Assembly (NCBI GenBank): GCA_020052325.1 | Contig: JAGVPF010000088.1 | Coordinates: forward strand, 1 to 8,054 | Reading direction: 5' to 3' | Origin: an archaeon | GTDB lineage: Archaea; Micrarchaeota; Micrarchaeia; Anstonellales; Bilamarchaeaceae | DNA: 8,054 nt | Translations under genes and position numbers: made by a program | Part shown: positions 6,487 through 8,054 of the stretch, one piece after another | Numbering within the stretch: position 1 is the stretch's first letter | Layout of the letters: the number at the start of each line of letters is the position of its first letter | Notes under the pieces: model-generated | Database searches by the model: none | What the model was told of the DNA's origin: nothing | What the model saw: the letters and a program-made list of their open reading frames with translations, nothing else

Positions 6487-7782
6487 CTACGGCCAGCCGC
6501 TTTTCCCAATCGGATGATAATTAAGCCCGGCCTCAGCAGCCGTATTCGGCGCAAGTATCCTCCTGGCATCAAGCAGCGGCGCATTCCCGAGCGCCTTCTT
6601 GTACTCCTCCGCGCTTTTCATGAACTCGGGCCATGCCGTGACAAGCAGGGCCGCATCGCATCCGGAAAGGCATTCCTCCCAGTCGCCGGCATATTCAATC
6701 GAGGGGAACATGTCCCTCATGCCCCCCATCGCTTCGGGGTCATAGGCGCAGACGGCCGCTCCTGCCTCAAGGAGCTTTTGAATCAATGCGAGTGCCGGGC
6801 TTTCCCGGATATCGTCGGTGTCGGGCTTGAACGCCAATCCGAGCACCGCAATCCTCTTCCTTGAAACAGGCATAATCCTGCTGAGCATCTCGAAGAGCCG
6901 CAGCTTCTGCTTCGCATTGGATTCCGTTATCGCATGCAAAACGGGCACATTCTCGCCGCTTTCCTTCGCGTGGTTCGCGAGCGCCTTCACATCCTTTGGC
7001 AGGCAGGACCCGCCAAAGCCTGAGCCCGGAACCAGGAAATGCGGGCCGATGCGCGAATCCATGCCCACGCCCTTCATCACTTCCTCGGAATCCACGCCAA
7101 TCCGCTGGCAGATGTTCGCCGTTTCGTTGGCAAGGGCGACGCGCGATGCGAGAAAAGCGTTCGATGCGTATTTTATCATCTCTGCGGTTTTTATGTCAGT
7201 AAAAAGCTTCTGGCAGTCGAACGACTTGTAGAGCTCCTCCATGATATTTCTCGTCTTGTCATCCGAGCATCCGACCACTATCCTGTCCGGCTTGTCGAAA
7301 TCCGAAAGCGCGCTCCCCTCGCGCAGGAATTCCGGCACCATCGCAAGGCCGAAGCGCATCCCTGATTTTTCGATTATCGGCCCGACCACCTTCTCCGTTG
7401 TCCCGGGGAGCACGGTCGAGCGCATTGCGACAACCGAAAACGCATCGTCCTTTTTCAATTCATCAGCAACCGCTGAGCATGCCGAGCGCACATGCGACAA
7501 ATCCACCGAGCCATCAGGAAGCGAAGGCGTCCCCACCGCGATGACTACAATATCGGATCCAGAAACAGCGGAATAGTCCGTGCCTGCCTTCAGCCTCCCG
7601 GCATTGATGACGCCGCGGAGCCTCTCGCCCAAATCCTTCTCGAAAATCGGAGGCACGCCCTTGGATATCTTCGAAATTTTTGAGCCATCCGTGTCGATGC
7701 AGGCAACGTCATGGCCCCTGCCTGCCCATCCGACGGCGGATATGAGCCCGGCGTATCCCGCTCCTATGACCGCGATTTTCAT
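6487..7782 (-). CDS. ugd: UDP-glucose 6-dehydrogenase (UDP-glucuronate synthesis)
   Basis: A full-length 431-residue UDP-glucose/GDP-mannose dehydrogenase family enzyme, which oxidises UDP-glucose twice with NAD+ to UDP-glucuronate in the cytoplasm. The N-terminal NAD domain shows KIAVIGAGYAG (2-12) and Asp30 at the end of strand 2, then VGTPSLPDGSVDLSHV (83-98), MRSTVLPGTT (120-129) and VPEFLREGSA (149-158). The central domain has EMIKYASNAFLASRVA (201-216) with Lys204, and GSGFGGSCLPKD (253-264) with catalytic Cys260 and Asp264. The C-terminal UDP-binding domain carries LGLAFKPDTDDIRESP (314-329) and ends in LLDARRIL. All catalytic residues are present. UDP-glucose is the likely substrate by family, with UDP-GlcNAc or GDP-mannose as less likely alternatives. 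The product would feed a uronic acid into the glycan, as AglM does in Haloferax N-glycans. No ribosome-binding site precedes the ATG. Confidence 0.92.
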   Translation of the reverse strand: MKIAVIGAGYAGLISAVGWAGRGHDVACIDTDGSKISKISKGVPPIFEKDLGERLRGVINAGRLKAGTDYSAVSGSDIVVIAVGTPSLPDGSVDLSHVRSACSAVADELKKDDAFSVVAMRSTVLPGTTEKVVGPIIEKSGMRFGLAMVPEFLREGSALSDFDKPDRIVVGCSDDKTRNIMEELYKSFDCQKLFTDIKTAEMIKYASNAFLASRVALANETANICQRIGVDSEEVMKGVGMDSRIGPHFLVPGSGFGGSCLPKDVKALANHAKESGENVPVLHAITESNAKQKLRLFEMLSRIMPVSRKRIAVLGLAFKPDTDDIRESPALALIQKLLEAGAAVCAYDPEAMGGMRDMFPSIEYAGDWEECLSGCDAALLVTAWPEFMKSAEEYKKALGNAPLLDARRILAPNTAAEAGLNYHPIGKSGWP

Positions 7783-7807
7783 ACAAGGGAGGAATAGCCA
7801 TTATCCA

Positions 7808-7814
7808 GTTAAAG
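7808..7814 (-). promoter_or_regulatory. Candidate TATA box for a leaderless ugd transcript
   Basis: On the minus strand CTTTAAC is centred about 29 bases before the ugd ATG and follows a purine-rich AAAAAG, the place expected for a TATA box if transcription starts at the ATG. The 25 bases before the ATG contain pyrimidine-rich CTATTCCTCCC and no Shine-Dalgarno sequence. The box overlaps the stop codon of the upstream gene. The match is weak. Confidence 0.3.
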
Positions 7815-8054
7815 CTTTTTGGAAGAATCGGCCACCTTTGCATCGGCCTTTTCGTCCGCTTTTACCCTTGCTCCCAGCTTTTCATCCGCCTTTTTGCAGA
7901 ATTCAGAATCCTCGCGCATCTGCCTTGCGAACATGCCGCGATACGTCATCCCCCGGAGGAAATACAGCGGAAGCGAGAGAAAAACGGCAAGCGCCGCAAG
8001 CGGAACAAACATCAGCTTAAACGCTGCCGCCTTGAGGATGCCGCCTTTGAATGC
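7809..8054 (-). CDS. Small membrane protein with a Lys/Ala-rich charged tail (C-terminal part, runs off right edge)
   Basis: I do not recognise this family. The frame stays open to the window edge, giving at least 81 residues. An ATG at 8012 is possible, but it has no ribosome-binding site and the 14 codons before it look coding (GGILKAAAFKL), so the true start is probably outside. One strongly hydrophobic segment, about 18-19 residues (FVPLAALAVF followed by LSLPLYFL), is a likely membrane helix. It is followed by a basic RGMTYRGMFARQMR stretch, which by the positive-inside rule would be cytoplasmic. The last 35 residues are highly charged, with KADEK occurring twice (CKKADEKLG and VKADEKAD), and are probably helical or disordered. 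The gene ends 26 bases before ugd on the same strand, so the two may be co-transcribed, but the protein gives no sign of a sugar-related function. Confidence 0.6.
   Translation of the reverse strand, partial: AFKGGILKAAAFKLMFVPLAALAVFLSLPLYFLRGMTYRGMFARQMREDSEFCKKADEKLGARVKADEKADAKVADSSKKL

Overview
The window is a sugar-nucleotide and glycan-assembly locus, most likely from an archaeon. The archaeal call rests on four things: ribosome-binding sites of the GGTGAT or GGAGGTG type, short AT-rich TATA-like boxes upstream of the predicted operons, frequent use of AGG (Arg) and ATA (Ile) codons, and an archaeal-looking UDP-glucose dehydrogenase. None is decisive, because a bacterium could share the ribosome-binding sites. 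No phylum can be assigned by eye. There are no tRNAs, rRNAs, CRISPR arrays, transposases or long repeats.

Layout. Positions 1-876 (minus strand) hold an ATGA-overlapping pair, rfbC then rfbD, the last two steps of dTDP-L-rhamnose synthesis; rfbD runs off the left edge. Positions 877-1006 are a divergent promoter region. Positions 1007-6466 (plus strand) are a tight five-gene set: a zinc-ribbon sugar C-methyltransferase, a GT2 glycosyltransferase, a second zinc-ribbon SAM methyltransferase, a nucleotide-sugar dehydratase of the GDP-mannose 4,6-dehydratase type, and a GT4 glycosyltransferase. Positions 6487-7782 (minus strand) encode UDP-glucose 6-dehydrogenase, convergent with the GT4 gene. 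Downstream of it to the right edge is the C-terminal end of a small membrane protein (minus strand).

How the genes work together. rfbC/rfbD supply L-rhamnose or a related deoxysugar. The dehydratase makes a 4-keto-6-deoxy nucleotide sugar. The C-methyltransferase belongs to a family that adds a methyl branch to such 4-keto sugars. Ugd supplies UDP-glucuronate. The two glycosyltransferases would build these sugars into a lipid- or protein-linked surface glycan. The most interesting reading is that this archaeon makes a C-methyl-branched deoxysugar. This is inference from gene content.

Several gene starts were reset using ribosome-binding sites: rfbC to a TTG at 876, the C-methyltransferase to 1007 and the dehydratase to 4247. 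All five plus-strand genes carry a GGTGAT-like motif exactly three bases before ATG. ugd lacks one and may be translated from a leaderless message. The second methyltransferase (3265-4215) is clearly more AT-rich than its neighbours and may be a recent arrival. I saw no wholly new type of system.
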